Source: Musa acuminata AAA Group (Eukaryota; Streptophyta; Magnoliopsida; Zingiberales; Musaceae). Taken from it: DNA of 64,000 nucleotides. Below, one piece after another: positions 50,901-62,249 of this stretch (position 1 is the stretch's first letter; each line of letters begins with the position of its first letter). The notes beneath the pieces were generated by a model. That model saw only the letters and a list, made by a program, of their open reading frames with translations. It was not told where the DNA came from and did no database searches. Location: NCBI RefSeq assembly GCF_036884655.1, contig NC_088340.1, positions 2,495,001-2,559,000 of the forward strand, written 5' to 3'. A program made the position numbers and the translations under genes.

Positions 50901-52215
50901 TCCCCCTTGACTCACCAATGAATTTCCTAGCTACCATGTATAGCATTAGCAATCGATCAAGTACCAGTAGATTTCTGAAGGTTAGACAGGATCTACCATC
51001 TTTACATGGCATTGTGGTGACGTTCCCTCTTAATGTTTTCCAAGTTCATTTGGATTATCTTAGAGTAATACTTGAGGTCGCACGGCATTCTAAAGCACTA
51101 TTAATTGGTCAATCAGATGTCAAAGCCGCTATGGATCTCCAACTCTTATCACCTATTTCATCAAGATAGACACCTTCTGATATGATCCATACACTTATTA
51201 CCTTCCCCTTCTTTTATCAACTCTTTGTCTTCTTATGCCTCCAATATGAATGTATTTTGTATCTAGATTCTTTCCAAGTGCACGGTAACTTCTACAAAAA
51301 CGAGTCTTTAGTTTCATGAGCAACCTAAAAAAGATGAAGAGGTAAATGCCCTCTATAGAAAATCACTCAACCAGACAGATAGCCATAGCTGACAATGCAG
51401 GCATAACCGATAGAAGGACCAGTCCCGACTTGAAAGATTAGATAGACAGGTCTCAATTAGTCAGTGAGCTCTTCTATATATCTACGCTTGCAAATCTCTT
51501 CTAAATATACAATGTCAAGTTTATATGCTCCCAATTTATCAAAATAAATTGAATGATCATATGCCTATGATAATGTGAACTATGACAGCGAGTGGAAAAC
51601 GTTCGTAATTAGCCAGAAGAGCAAGAAATTACGAAAGTGTTGAGCAACGCCTTCAATTTCAGTAATGGAAACCAGATAAGTAAATAAAGGATGGAACTTT
51701 ACACGAGAAGATTGGAACTAACCTGCGGCGCACGCGGCCGAGCCAGCACCAGCTTCCCACTGTTCGATGTAGGCGCGGCGGTTGGCGGCGCAAGAGAGAA
51801 ACGTGTCACGGAGGGCGGCGGGCAAGGGGGCGAGCGGGGGCGGGCGCGCCTCGAAGGCCTTGAGGAGACGGCGAACGCGGAGATTGAGGGCCGCGTAGTG
51901 GCAGCGGTCGCCGTCGAAGGTGCGCTCTGAGCAGATGGCGCCGGCGTCGAGGAGCATGCGAGCGGCATCGACGTGGCCGGCGAGGCAGGCATAGTATAGC
52001 GCGACGGAATCCCAGGGGTCGCGGGCGTTGACGTTGACGCCGGAGTCAAGGAGGTAGCGGAGGCGGTCGAGGTCTCCGGCACGGGCCGCTTCGAAGAGAT
52101 CGCCTGCGGGGACCCTCTTGAGGGGCACGGAGGGCTGTAGGTCCTCCGGGTCGAGGTCCATCTCGCCCAGCTCCGCCTCCATCTCCCACCGCTGCCGGCT
52201 CGACGTCTCATCCAT
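47953..52215 (-). CDS. Ankyrin-repeat protein with two BTB/POZ domains
   Basis: Five exons: 52215-51723, 50514-49773, 49691-49655, 49569-49436, 48325-47953. All phases close and the product is 592 residues. The start is the ATG of MDETSS, because upstream in-frame codons lack an ATG. Two to three ankyrin repeats lie at about residues 38-120 ([36 protein letters not shown]). A first BTB domain starts exon 2 ([20 protein letters not shown]), and a second, split over exons 2-4, begins [20 protein letters not shown]. The C-terminal part is charged and helical. It resembles the Arabidopsis ankyrin/BTB protein At2g04740 as I remember it. BTB domains of this type commonly act as CUL3 ubiquitin-ligase adaptors or dimerisers; substrate and role here are unknown. 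The GC-rich first exon contrasts with AT-rich later exons, common in monocots. It shares its promoter region with the tRNase Z gene. Confidence 0.93.
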
Positions 52216-52578
52216 TCCGAAGTCCTTGCGGCCGCAGCCCCCCACGAAGTCCAAGTGAGGAGAAAGCGGAATGGTTTCGGCTTAGACATTGGATTCAATT
52301 CTTCTTCTTCTTATGATATTGGGCTAAGGTTTAAGGCCCAATAGCCCAATTACTTAGTTCCTAAACGCATGCTATAATGGATCCATCGCCTCGTTCGGAT
52401 CCTCATTTGGATCCGATAATTCTATATCGGATCATTGCTTAGACTGTTCTGCCGTATCATTTGAACAACAGATACTTGACCGACACCTCCTTCCTTCCTG
52501 TCTCCGGTGTCTTCGTCCTCTCCTCTCCTTATCCTTCCACCCCTCGCAAACCCCCTTGGCGATAAAACCCTAACCGTA
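52216..52578. promoter_or_regulatory. Shared bidirectional promoter with Site II cluster and telo box
   Basis: Only 363 bases separate the two divergent start codons. The spacer holds TGGGCT (52320-52325), GGCCCA (52335-52340) and AGCCCA (52343-52348) within 30 bases. A perfect telo box AAACCCTAA (52565-52573) sits just before the tRNase Z ATG. Clusters of Site II plus telo box mark TCP-controlled housekeeping promoters in plants. No TATA box is seen, as is usual for such promoters. Confidence 0.7.
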
Positions 52579-55500
52579 ATGCTAACATCCCTGAGCAATC
52601 CCCAACTCCTCCCTTCCCACATCCTTCCCTTCGATCATCGCCACCCAGTGCTTCATCGATCACCCTCAATCAATGCCTTCGACGGCGGCGGCAGCCGCGA
52701 CGGAGACCCCTTCCGGGCGCTGTCCTTGAAGAGGTCGGGGTTCCTCTCGGTGATTGACCGGGCGATGGAGGAGGAGGAGGAGTACCGGAAGGCCAGGGCG
52801 GAGGTCCAGCGGAAGGGGGTGGACGTGGAAGGCTACTCGATCGAAGGGATTTCCGTAGGCGGCCACGAGACCTGCGTTATGGTCCCGAGTTTGAACGTCG
52901 CGTTTGACATTGGCCGGTGCCCGTCTAAAGCTGTCCACCAGGATTTTCTCTTTATCACTCACGCTCACCTCGACCACATTGTAAGCTCGCTCGCGCTGTT
53001 CTGCAAGAAACGGAATTTCTATGCTCTTCCGATAAAAAGTGGATCTTGATTCAAATGCTTATCTCTTTCGTTGTCTATTTGAAATGTAGTCCTTTGTTTA
53101 GTTGGACAGAACTTGGAATCTCCTAATTAATATTTGAAACCAAGTGAAATGAATGAAGGAAAGTTTTTAGTGTCGGCCATCAAGTGGGCCAACAATTTGA
53201 TAACATAAACAAAGGAGAAGAGTCAGAACAGGAGTTCTTGAACTCTAATTTTTAACTATTTTTCCGGTTAAATATCTGATCAGATGGAATTTCAAATTCT
53301 ACAAATTTGCTTTTGGCGCATTGAATTCATTTAATATGATGCTCTATACAACCGATCCTCCAGTTTATCTGGAATAGAGCATATGGAAGTGTATTTATAG
53401 GTCCACAATATACAAACGCATCCTCCAAAAGTTTGGAGAGTCTATGTAGTGGTTACCATAGGAAATACTGTTGCTGAAAAATTCATTTTCTTCAGTCACA
53501 GAAAAGGTTTACAGTTGTTGATGATACACTATAGCATCTTGGAACTGAAATAAAAGGTAACACGGTACTGATTGTTGTGCAATATCTTTCATTCATGATG
53601 CAGATTAATTCTTTCTACTAGTTCTAGGAAATCTAATTGCAAGCCATCTTTGTCTTCACTTCTCTTAACATAATAGTAATAACATCACTAATGCCATCAG
53701 TCTTTTCTGTAGTTCTTGAAAAATTAACACTTCATGGGCTCCCATTGGCATTTACCTTGGAATGGACAAATTTTATTTTATTTATTAATTTTTTTTCGAG
53801 TTAATAGTTCAAAATTTTCTCAGCAAACTTTTATACTGATTGGGTTTTTAAAAGGTTCTCAGCTTCCTTTCCCTCTTTCCCTTTTGATAACCACAGTTTA
53901 ACAGTCCTGCATGGTCGAGGGCTATGGTTGCAGATGGACATTTGCCAACTTTTAGCAAATTTATGTACTGATTGGGTTGATAAAATGTCATCAGATTCTT
54001 TTTCCTCTTTCCTTATTGTTAACCATGGTTTAACAGTTCTGAATGGTCTTGGGCTATGGTTGCAGGGGGGGCTTCCAATGTATTTAGCAACTCGCGGCCT
54101 CTACAATCTAAAACCTCCAACAGTATTTGTGCCTCCATGCATCAAAGAAGATGTGGTGAATTTACTTGAAATTCATAGAAGGATGAGCCAAGTTGAGTTG
54201 AAACTTGATTTGGTTGCACTTGGTCTGGGTATGCACCTCATCAGTTGACCTTTTTATTCTTTCTCATGCATATATTTACTTCTTACTATGCTTGATATCA
54301 TAATGTTAGGGGAGACGTATGAAATACGTAACAACCTTGTTGCCAGACCATTTAGAACCCACCATGTGATACCCAGCCAGGTACATATTTGAACCAGATG
54401 AAGACTGTTTTGTCAGAGGCATCTAACACCTAGTGTGTTTTTGTGGTTACCAGTTTTCATTTTGTACCTTACATGTCGAGTTTCAAATATGATACAGGGG
54501 TATGTCATTTATTCAGTGAGAAATAAGCTTAAAAAACAGTATGCTCACCTAAAAGGACCTCAAATAAAAAAGTTGAAGCTTTCTGGCGTCGAGGTTTGTA
54601 ACTATACCTTCCTTTTAGAAGTTCTAGCTGCTTGGACGCTATGTTATCTTTTTAGAGCAAATTTTCTGTGCTTGCATCATAAGATGATTGAAAATGTTAT
54701 TGTTATGTTTTGTATAGATTACAGATATTGTATTGTCTCCAGAGGTTGCCTTCACAGGAGACACAAATTCTGATTTCATTCTTGAGCCACGAAATGCAGA
54801 TGCCCTGAGAGCAAAAATTCTTATAACTGAGGTTTGGTTCTTTTTAATCACCAGAAGTTGACTCTTGTATTCATTTTTCATCTGAACTCTTTGAATAATT
54901 TCCTGGAGTATGCTTTATGCTTTTCGCTGTACTGATGGTTAAAGGTTTTGTTTGCGAAATATTTATGATGTCTACATGATGAAAACATGGTGGCAAAAAT
55001 GATCAACCAGTGACACTGCAGTTGCTCCAAGGGACATTTTTTAAGCTTTTCAGAATCAGGATGAGCCATGATGCTAAGAAATATCTATGGGAGATGAAAC
55101 CATGCTATATAGAAGCTATGGTTGAAATATATCAGCCCTAGATATTCAGTTTTTGGGGCTAATCTGACACCAAAACTATGGATATGTGGAGTACACTTAA
55201 TGACACCAAAACTATGGATCTTAACATAAAAAATGGTTAAGGTTGAACATAGATGATTAACTTGTCCCTGTTGGAGAGATTTCAGACAAGAAGTCTGGTA
55301 GGAATCTACAAGAGAATCAAGAACAGTGGTTGCTAGTTTGCCAACCAAAGATAACTCTGTTGCCGTATCATTCATATGGACAACTCTTTTTTTAGGCTTT
55401 CAGCAGCTGTGACCTGTCTTCATATATTGCAACTCTTTTCTGAGGCTTTTACTTGAACTTTGTACTTTTGGTTACTAATATGAGGGAAGAAAAACTTGAC

Positions 55501-56993
55501 TACAATATTTTCTTGTTATCACCTACTTATTATCTAAGATTTTGGGTTCAGTTTGATCTCTTCAAAAAGGATATTCAAACTCATCAATGTACACCTGAAA
55601 CAAATTATTTTTTGGTGGTTAATACGTTCTGAATAACCAGCACTATCAATCTTTAACAAACAGCACTATCTTATTGACTCAAACACAGCCAAAATTGACA
55701 CTAGGATAGCTCAAATTTAATTAAACATAAACATTTTTTACTAACTCTCAAGAATAAACTGGATTGCCTGTTGGATACTTTTGTATGTCCAACAGGATCT
55801 GAACCTTAACTTATTTACTTTGTCATTAAATAGTCTTCTGCTGGATCCTTTTGTTTGTCCTTTAAGATCTGAATCCTCTTTCTTCAATGGCATCCAAGTA
55901 CTCCTTTGGGATTTGATGGTGTTTGTGTCTTGCATTTGCATTTTTTTTATAGTTTCTAAATATTGCATGATAGGAAATACTACATGGCGTGCTGTTTTGT
56001 TCTTGTATTAATTTGCTTATTCAAGAAGATTTAGAAGTGTTTGAAAAACAGAGGATTTAGAGGCTATTTTGCTGGCTTCAATTAGGAATATCTGTAACTA
56101 AAAATGAAAGGTGTTTGCGGATGCAGATCCATGAATGGAATGTAGTTGTCTTTTTGCAGAGATCATAGAGTTGGTTGTTAGAGGTACTGTCATTGATGAA
56201 ATTCTTGCGTTTACAATCACAACAACCCTTGATGAATGGTATGTGTATGAGCAATAGTTAAAAACCCCGATTGAAAGGCTGGTCTTGCAAATTGCTGTAC
56301 AGAAACACCTCAACTTGTGTGCGAGATGGTTTGTCAATTGAAAAGCTAGAAAAAGTAGGATTTTCAAGTGGATGTGGCAGTTATACAAGATTACAGTAGT
56401 AGTCCTGTACTTCTTGAGTGTGAATTCAGACCTCACAAGATACTTGTCATTTGTCAGGCGACCTTCTTAGATGATGAGAATGACATCGAACATGCACGCG
56501 AACATGGTCACCTGCATTTGCTTGAGGTAATAGTATTTCTCTGTTCTCTAGTTGTCATGATTGTGGATTTCCAAGACCATCCGGTTAATAACTTTCAATT
56601 TCACCAGGTTCTGTACGTTCTTCTTTTGCTTTTGGCCATATTAACACACCTGTAACAGTTTTACCCATGCTTCTGTTGAAATATTTCCTGAGCTTTTTTC
56701 CAATGTTGGGATTTTTTCAAGTAAAATCTGTGCACGTGTAGATAATGGAGCATGCACAGTGGTTCCGCAACAAGGCCATCTTGCTGACCCACTTCTCATC
56801 CAGATACAAGATTGAGGTATATGCCCATTGCCCCATAACATCCATCCATCCCTCATTCCTTTGGTCACAACTCAGCTAAACTATAAACAAATTTTGGTCT
56901 TTGCAGGATATCCGCCAAGCAGTATCAAAGCTGCAACCAAAATTGTCTCCGAAGGTTGTTGCTCTCACAGAGGGCTTCAGATCGGCATACTAA
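52579..56993 (+). CDS. TRZ2: tRNase Z (tRNA 3'-end processing endonuclease), chloroplast-type short form
   Basis: Eight exons: 52579-52980, 54066-54228, 54310-54380, 54498-54593, 54718-54831, 56458-56526, 56742-56816, 56907-56993. All phases close, giving 358 residues. The first in-frame ATG is at 52579. The metallo-beta-lactamase zinc ligands are all visible: THAHLDHI (H128, H130, D132, H133) ending exon 1, RTHH near 206-207, FTGDT (D259) and LLTHFSSRY (H322). The product cleaves the 3' trailer from precursor tRNAs to allow CCA addition. The N-terminal 60 or so residues precede the catalytic core and look like a basic, Ser/Pro-rich transit peptide, so plastid import is likely, as for Arabidopsis TRZ2. 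The gene lies head-to-head with the ankyrin-BTB gene. Intron 1 ends in a duplicated acceptor, which could give a longer isoform. Confidence 0.95.
53823..54065 (+). repeat. Duplicated 3' splice-site region in tRNase Z intron 1
   Basis: Segments 53823-53933 and about 53955-54065 are clear copies, offset by 132 bases. Both read AGCAAA-TTT, TACTGATTGGGTT, a pyrimidine-rich tract, TAACCA, TTTAACAGT, and end in GGGCTATGGTTGCAG. The second copy is the acceptor that restores the family sequence. The first would add 132 bases, which is 44 codons with no stop, in frame with both neighbouring exons. Confidence 0.85.
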
Positions 56994-57660
56994 TACTGCA
57001 CTTTGTCCATGCAGACAACTTCCTTTCATGCGATCTCCTCATTATGGATACATAGGTAATCTGATTGACACGATGGTTAAATTGTCATCATGAAAGGATG
57101 ATTACTCAGATACCAAACGTGGATAGGGATCTACTTAAATGATGGTGGTCCGTCCCAGCATGGGCGTGAGTGGATACATCAAGATTACGACATCTGAATC
57201 GGCCCGCCCCAGTGCTGGCACTGAGTTGGTACCCCAAAGCTATAACGCACAGATTGCCTAACTCAATGATGAATGATCGAATATTTTGTGTAATCGTTCG
57301 GGAAGTTAATCTTCATTCTGTCACCTTGGTGTATTTTTAGGGATCTACTTAGTCACTCTTATACTTTCCTCGGAATCGATAGGCAGTACCATGGTCATAT
57401 ACAGGCTAATACCACATGAAGCTCCTTGAGATGCACAATTGTCTGGTGACATCCGAGGTGCACTCTACGATTGGGGTTGTCTCCGAATATGAGTGAGTAA
57501 TTCTTTCATATGGATCATTGTCTTAAAGGATATGAGGTGGGATGACAAATAAGGGAAACACATCACATTCAAGCCCTATATGTAGTCTCAGTTTATCTAA
57601 GGTATAAGGGAGGAACTGAATCCTCAAAGAGTTATATATCCATATTTTGGAGACCGTTGA
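56994..57660. other. 3' flank of tRNase Z and possible retroelement leader
   Basis: After the presumed 3' untranslated region, two CCGTCCCAGC/CCGCCCCAGT-like segments near 57150-57215 hint at repeat DNA leading into the gag remnant. No gene recognised. Confidence 0.35.
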
Positions 57661-57669
57661 TAATGACTC

Positions 57670-58130
57670 TGGATTCGTATGAGCATATTATGGCTTTCCT
57701 AGCTCAAAGATATTGTATGTAATTATTGTTGTGCTTAGCTCAAAAGATATTGTGTCAGTCCTCCTCGATTACCCCTATATGGTGTGGCTGAGGAATTGGT
57801 ATACACGTCTATCTCTAAACTCTATCAACTCCTTAGGTTAAGTACTTTGAGCTTAATTTATTTTATTAATTACAAATTATCAAAAAGATCTATAGTTTAT
57901 CTTCATGAAATTTAGCAAGAAGAAAGTGAATCTCTTGCAAACTACATTGAGACGTTTATAAAAAAAGGAAAGAAGGAAAGAACGTTGTTGTTGGATTCGA
58001 ATCCATTCGTGCTAATCAATGGCCTATGCCCTTCACGACTCTTCTGGTCTGTTGCCAAGAAATAATTGATTATACATCCATACTTATTTTAAAAAGAAAA
58101 TTAGTATATTTTAGAGGAATCCTCTGTGGT
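57670..58130 (+). mobile_element. Decayed Ty3/gypsy-type gag fragment
   Basis: With several frame changes the plus strand reads DSYEHIMAFLAQRY, then NWYTRLSLNSINSL, then EESESLANYIETFIKK and NGLCPSRLFWSVAKK. This order (EH..AF, WY.RL..SI.SF, ESL..YI.RF, NGL...FW.SL) is the retrotransposon gag domain of plant Ty3-type elements. Stops and frameshifts interrupt it, and no protease or polymerase follows recognisably, so it is a relic. LTR ends could not be located. Confidence 0.6.
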
Positions 58131-58139
58131 CAAAAAGAA

Positions 58140-60100
58140 GAAAATAAATTTGAATAAACTTGTTAGGGATGATGAACATCCCACCCAACTAAACCTCAAA
58201 TGAGTATCGATGTGAAAGAGAATTCACCTTGAAAATCTCTGCTAGATTATTTGAAACATTAGACAGGAGGGTTGATTAAAAAGAGACATCTAGATTATTT
58301 GACTCAGGAAGGAGACACTAACGTGGCTTTGGGATCCTATGCTAAAGAAAGTTAAAATCAACGATCTTCTAAGTCTTATATTTAGGATGTAGGGTTTCTT
58401 CTTTCTAGAATCATCCAGTAAGATCCTCCACCTAGTGCGTGAGGTTAGAATTATCCATTTGAAACCCTAGACCATATCGTAGTATCGACATTTGTTAAAT
58501 CAGACTTCATTTGTTGAATGCCCTTCTGCCTTCGGCTATTATTGTCGCGACTCAGGTTTGATGGGTTAACTACCTGTCAATTTTGTTGAACTCAAATCAC
58601 TTATAAAAATGTTTAAGCGAAATTAATAATAATACTATCATTCGTCAAGGTCAAGTATAATGCATATGAGATAGTCCAACGGTGACTCCACGAGTCATTT
58701 GATTCTAACTACGAGTAATCCATTTCTACTTGGGCCTCATTACCAACTTTAATACTAAATATCACGACCAGGGTCTAATGGGTTAATTGATCTGCCAACT
58801 TTGTTGAACTCAAGCCACTAGTCAAAATATTTAGGCTAAAATTAATAATAATATACTTATTAATCATAAGATAAGGCACCTGTGTATAAGAGGAGTTTAT
58901 GTCAAAATCATAATAAATAGCCTCATCACTAGCAAGAAATGAAGTGCTTACCATCACCATATGTTCCAGGTCTCGTCAAGAAACAATTGTGTTTCCTTCG
59001 TATATAGTACATTCAATGACGATAGATGTACAATCCCTTAGTCCCACTTCATTAGTAAGACCATCCATAGGAGGACGAGGCCCTTTTGTGGGTTCGAGCC
59101 AATCAATCAATAACTCACACAGGAACGCACTCCTCTCGATGGGACAAAATTCAAAGCTTAGATGTCCCTCATATACAAGGTCTAAGCGACCTTTAAGCTC
59201 TACCACCAGACCCTTCATTTGTCTGTCAGTTCGATCGTATAAATAATGTGAGATTAATAGATTGGTTTACGAAGATTGATCATTGAGATTGTAATAATCT
59301 CAAATCCTTAATGGTTCAACTAGGTATTATCGTCGAGCCCCTCGGTTGGCGTAAAAACTATTTGTCAAGAAATCATTGCAAATTGTCAAAAACCAAATTA
59401 AATTGAATTAAACATTATAACTAAGGTGGCACACCTACATAATTTTTTTTTTTGTGTAGTTAAATTAGGAGACTAGTTTAGCCTGCAAATGATTATGTTT
59501 TAAGTTAAAATTTAGTGTGTATTTATTTTTATATATTTTTAATTTTTTTATAAAATTTCATAATAATTCAATATCATTTGGTTAGCTAGAATAACGAAGT
59601 AAAAATTTTTCGGAGATTTTTGTGATGCTTTGATTGATACTAACTAGTTCATTTGGTTATACAGTGAATTATTAAAAAAATTGATGATGAAATTTAGATA
59701 AATTTTTATGTTGAGTATAGTCTATTCTATAAGAGATTTTATCAAATTTTTTCTATGAATTATTGCTATGAATTATTATAAATTAATAATTCAAGACGTA
59801 GAGTTCTTAATTAAGACATCTCATAGCCCTTTGCTCCCAATTTGATGTGTCTCGCTTCGTAACACACTTAGATCATTAAGGAACATGATTTTTCATTGAC
59901 ATCATCATTTTTTAGTTCAATCAGGTAAACATAAGTTTAATTCACTATAAAATAATAGTCATATAAATTATCGTATGCATAAAGTATTTTGAAAGAATGT
60001 TTTGGTTGATATGATCGTCATTAGCTAATCATGAGTTAAATATGAATTTATGTATGCTATAAGTATAAAAATATATGAATTATAATAAAAATATCTTGTA
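58140..60100. other. Repeat-derived intergenic DNA
   Basis: No gene recognised. Two related segments, about 58545-58640 and 58766-58860, share GGGTTAA(C/T)T, TGTTGAACTCAA and AATTAATAATAAT motifs and resemble the repeat in fimbrin intron 3. The part after 59400 is very AT-rich. Confidence 0.5.
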
Positions 60101-60106
60101 TACATG

Positions 60107-60430
60107 TATATGTGATGGCGTATGGTGTGAGAGTGCACATGTTTTCTATGACGTGTAGTGTGAGAGTATACAAATATGTTACGACGTGCAATACACGAAT
60201 ATGTTATGGCGTGCGATGTGAGAATGCATGTATGTATTATAACGTACGATGTTGGAGTGCACGTATGTATTATGACGTGTGGTATAAGAGTGCACATATA
60301 TATTATAACATGCGATGTGGGAGTGCACATATATATTATGATGTGTGGTATAAGAGTACATGTATATATTATGATGACATATGATATGGGAGTGCACACA
60401 TATAGTATGATATGAGGTATATAAGTGCAT
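60107..60430. repeat. 33-bp minisatellite with 66-bp higher-order period
   Basis: About nine to ten imperfect copies of a 33-base unit, such as TATTATGACGTG... GAGTGCACATATA. Neighbouring units alternate between a GTGCGATGTGGGAGTG type and a GTGTGGTATAAGAGTG type, giving a 66-base super-period. One copy is shortened and one carries a three-base insertion. Because 33 is divisible by three, long repetitive open frames appear on both strands; they are not considered genes. Confidence 0.9.
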
Positions 60431-61119
60431 AACTTTGTTATATTTCCTCTATGTGCATATAAACATTTGAATTATTTCAACATAGAATTTTATCTGCTTA
60501 TTGTACATATACTATGTTATAGGATTATGCTTGCTAAAGAAGTCATAGGATGAGATATCTATCGTTAAATATCTTATGTCAAGGATCTTGAAATATGTAT
60601 GTTAATCTAAATAAAATTATAAAGGCTTATACTTACTAAGTAATTATTCACTATAAATTTTATTTTGCATATAAGGATATTAGCATCCAACCTAAGTGAT
60701 TAGATAGAAAAATGAGCATGTGCAAGTCCATGCCAACGTAGATATGAACGACGATATGTGAGCATTTTATGTATATAACTTTTAGATATGTTATGTTTAT
60801 TGTTTTTCTTTTGGTTAAATGTTATAATCATGTATATGTATCAATAATAATATTGTGTATAGGGAAACCCTATCATTTTATTTGTAAGTTAGCATATTTT
60901 AATTTTAAGATTACCTACTTTTCGTTATAGTCCTATTGATAGCAATAATAAAAATTTAAAATATGACATCCTACATTAATCATGCATATGAGGTATGAGA
61001 GCAATTAGGAGTAGTATATTATAGTAACGATAGATCGCATTAGTGGATGTGAACCACTCCGACATCTATTATAAAAGTCAAAACCTAAAGCGACAAGAGT
61101 TGATGGCACGCACGACACA

Positions 61120-61460
61120 CTACCCATGAAACATCATATGATGAAGATACGATTAAGTCCAATCATAAAACAACCCCTAATGATGACACAACCAAATTTA
61201 ATTATGAATCATCCCCTAACAACGAAGTCGCTACCGAATTCGACCATCAAGTGTCACCCAAAGAAGAAGACGTGATCTAATATGATCATCAAGTGTCTCA
61301 TAACAATAATGAGATCAAATTTAGGCATGCAATATCCTAACAAGGACACAATCAATTCCAACTATAAAGAGTTCCCTATAATAACATAACATGATCGATT
61401 TTGATCATAAAACATTCCCCAATGATAAACAAACTCGATCATAAAACGATGATATAACAC
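61120..61460. repeat. Weakly periodic AT-rich repeat DNA
   Basis: Segments of the kind GATCATAAAACA, CCCCTAATGATGACA and CAATCATAAAAC recur every 40 to 50 bases in degenerate form. Likely transposon-internal or decayed satellite sequence; the unit is too eroded to define by eye. Confidence 0.35.
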
Positions 61461-61710
61461 ATGCAGCCGACATCATATTTCAAGCAGATCCATGTGTCAA
61501 AATAGGATGTGGGAACAAATGATACGAGTGCTTTGACACATTAAGTCATCTCCTATTGGGTTGATTATCCTAATGTAATTGTTCAAAAAGTTAATCCCCA
61601 CGGCAACTTCACACTGTAAAAAACCTCTCCGATGTATCCTCAATCCCATCCGAGAAAAAACCCTTCTCCCAATCGAAACTCCATACTAACTTTAAGCATC
61701 AATTACGCCA

Positions 61711-61728
61711 CCCCCCCCCCCCCACCCC
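61711..61728. repeat. Poly-C tract
   Basis: Thirteen C, one A, four C. A simple homopolymer whose length is likely variable between reads or individuals. Confidence 0.9.
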
Positions 61729-62085
61729 ATAATCTTTTGTTGAATTCTTTATGATCTCCTGCACACCCCCAACTTGTGGCAATCTCGACAATCGAACTCG
61801 GATCGGATTTGAGTCCACACCACTTCTCGGACGACAACAGACCCAACATATTTTGCATTACATCCTTTGTGTGAGAATCTCCAAAGTCAAACCCATATTA
61901 GATCCCAGTCCGCATCACACGTGGGTGGCACAACCAATCCAACACGTGTCAAACAACCAGAATCAAGCTGCCTCAATCGAGCGAAAGATTCGATCGTATT
62001 GTCAGCACGATTGATTCAATAAATCCAACGCAAGGAACAACAGGCAGCATGGAGTGAACAGGGAGGATCAACCATCAATGCTGCG

Positions 62086-62244
62086 ACTCCCATGAAACAT
62101 TTAGGTATTTGGGAACCCAGAAGAAGGAACGTTACAGAGAAACAAAGAAACATCTAGCAGCCATACTCCCATAAAACAATTTAGATATTTGGGAACCCAG
62201 AAGAAAAAACGTTGCAAATAAACAAAGAAACATCGATCAGGCCA
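62086..62244. repeat. Two-copy tandem duplication, 79-bp unit
   Basis: The segment starting ACTCCCAT at 62086 recurs at 62165 and continues in parallel through ATATTTGGGAACCCAGAAGAA, GAAACATC and CCATAC with scattered substitutions. Non-coding. Confidence 0.8.
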
Positions 62245-62249
62245 TACCC

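Noticed and set aside
50819..51169. 116-codon plus-strand frame inside intron 1 of the ankyrin-BTB gene
   Set aside because: Does not begin with a clear ATG context, no recognisable domain; could be a gene fragment but nothing supports it.
59080..59110. GGGTTCGAGCC resembling a tRNA B box
   Set aside because: No matching A box or cloverleaf arms at the right spacing.
60025..60430. Open frames on both strands with 11-residue repeats (Cys-Thr-Pro-Thr-Ser type)
   Set aside because: They are a consequence of the 33-bp minisatellite period; no promoter, splice context or domain.
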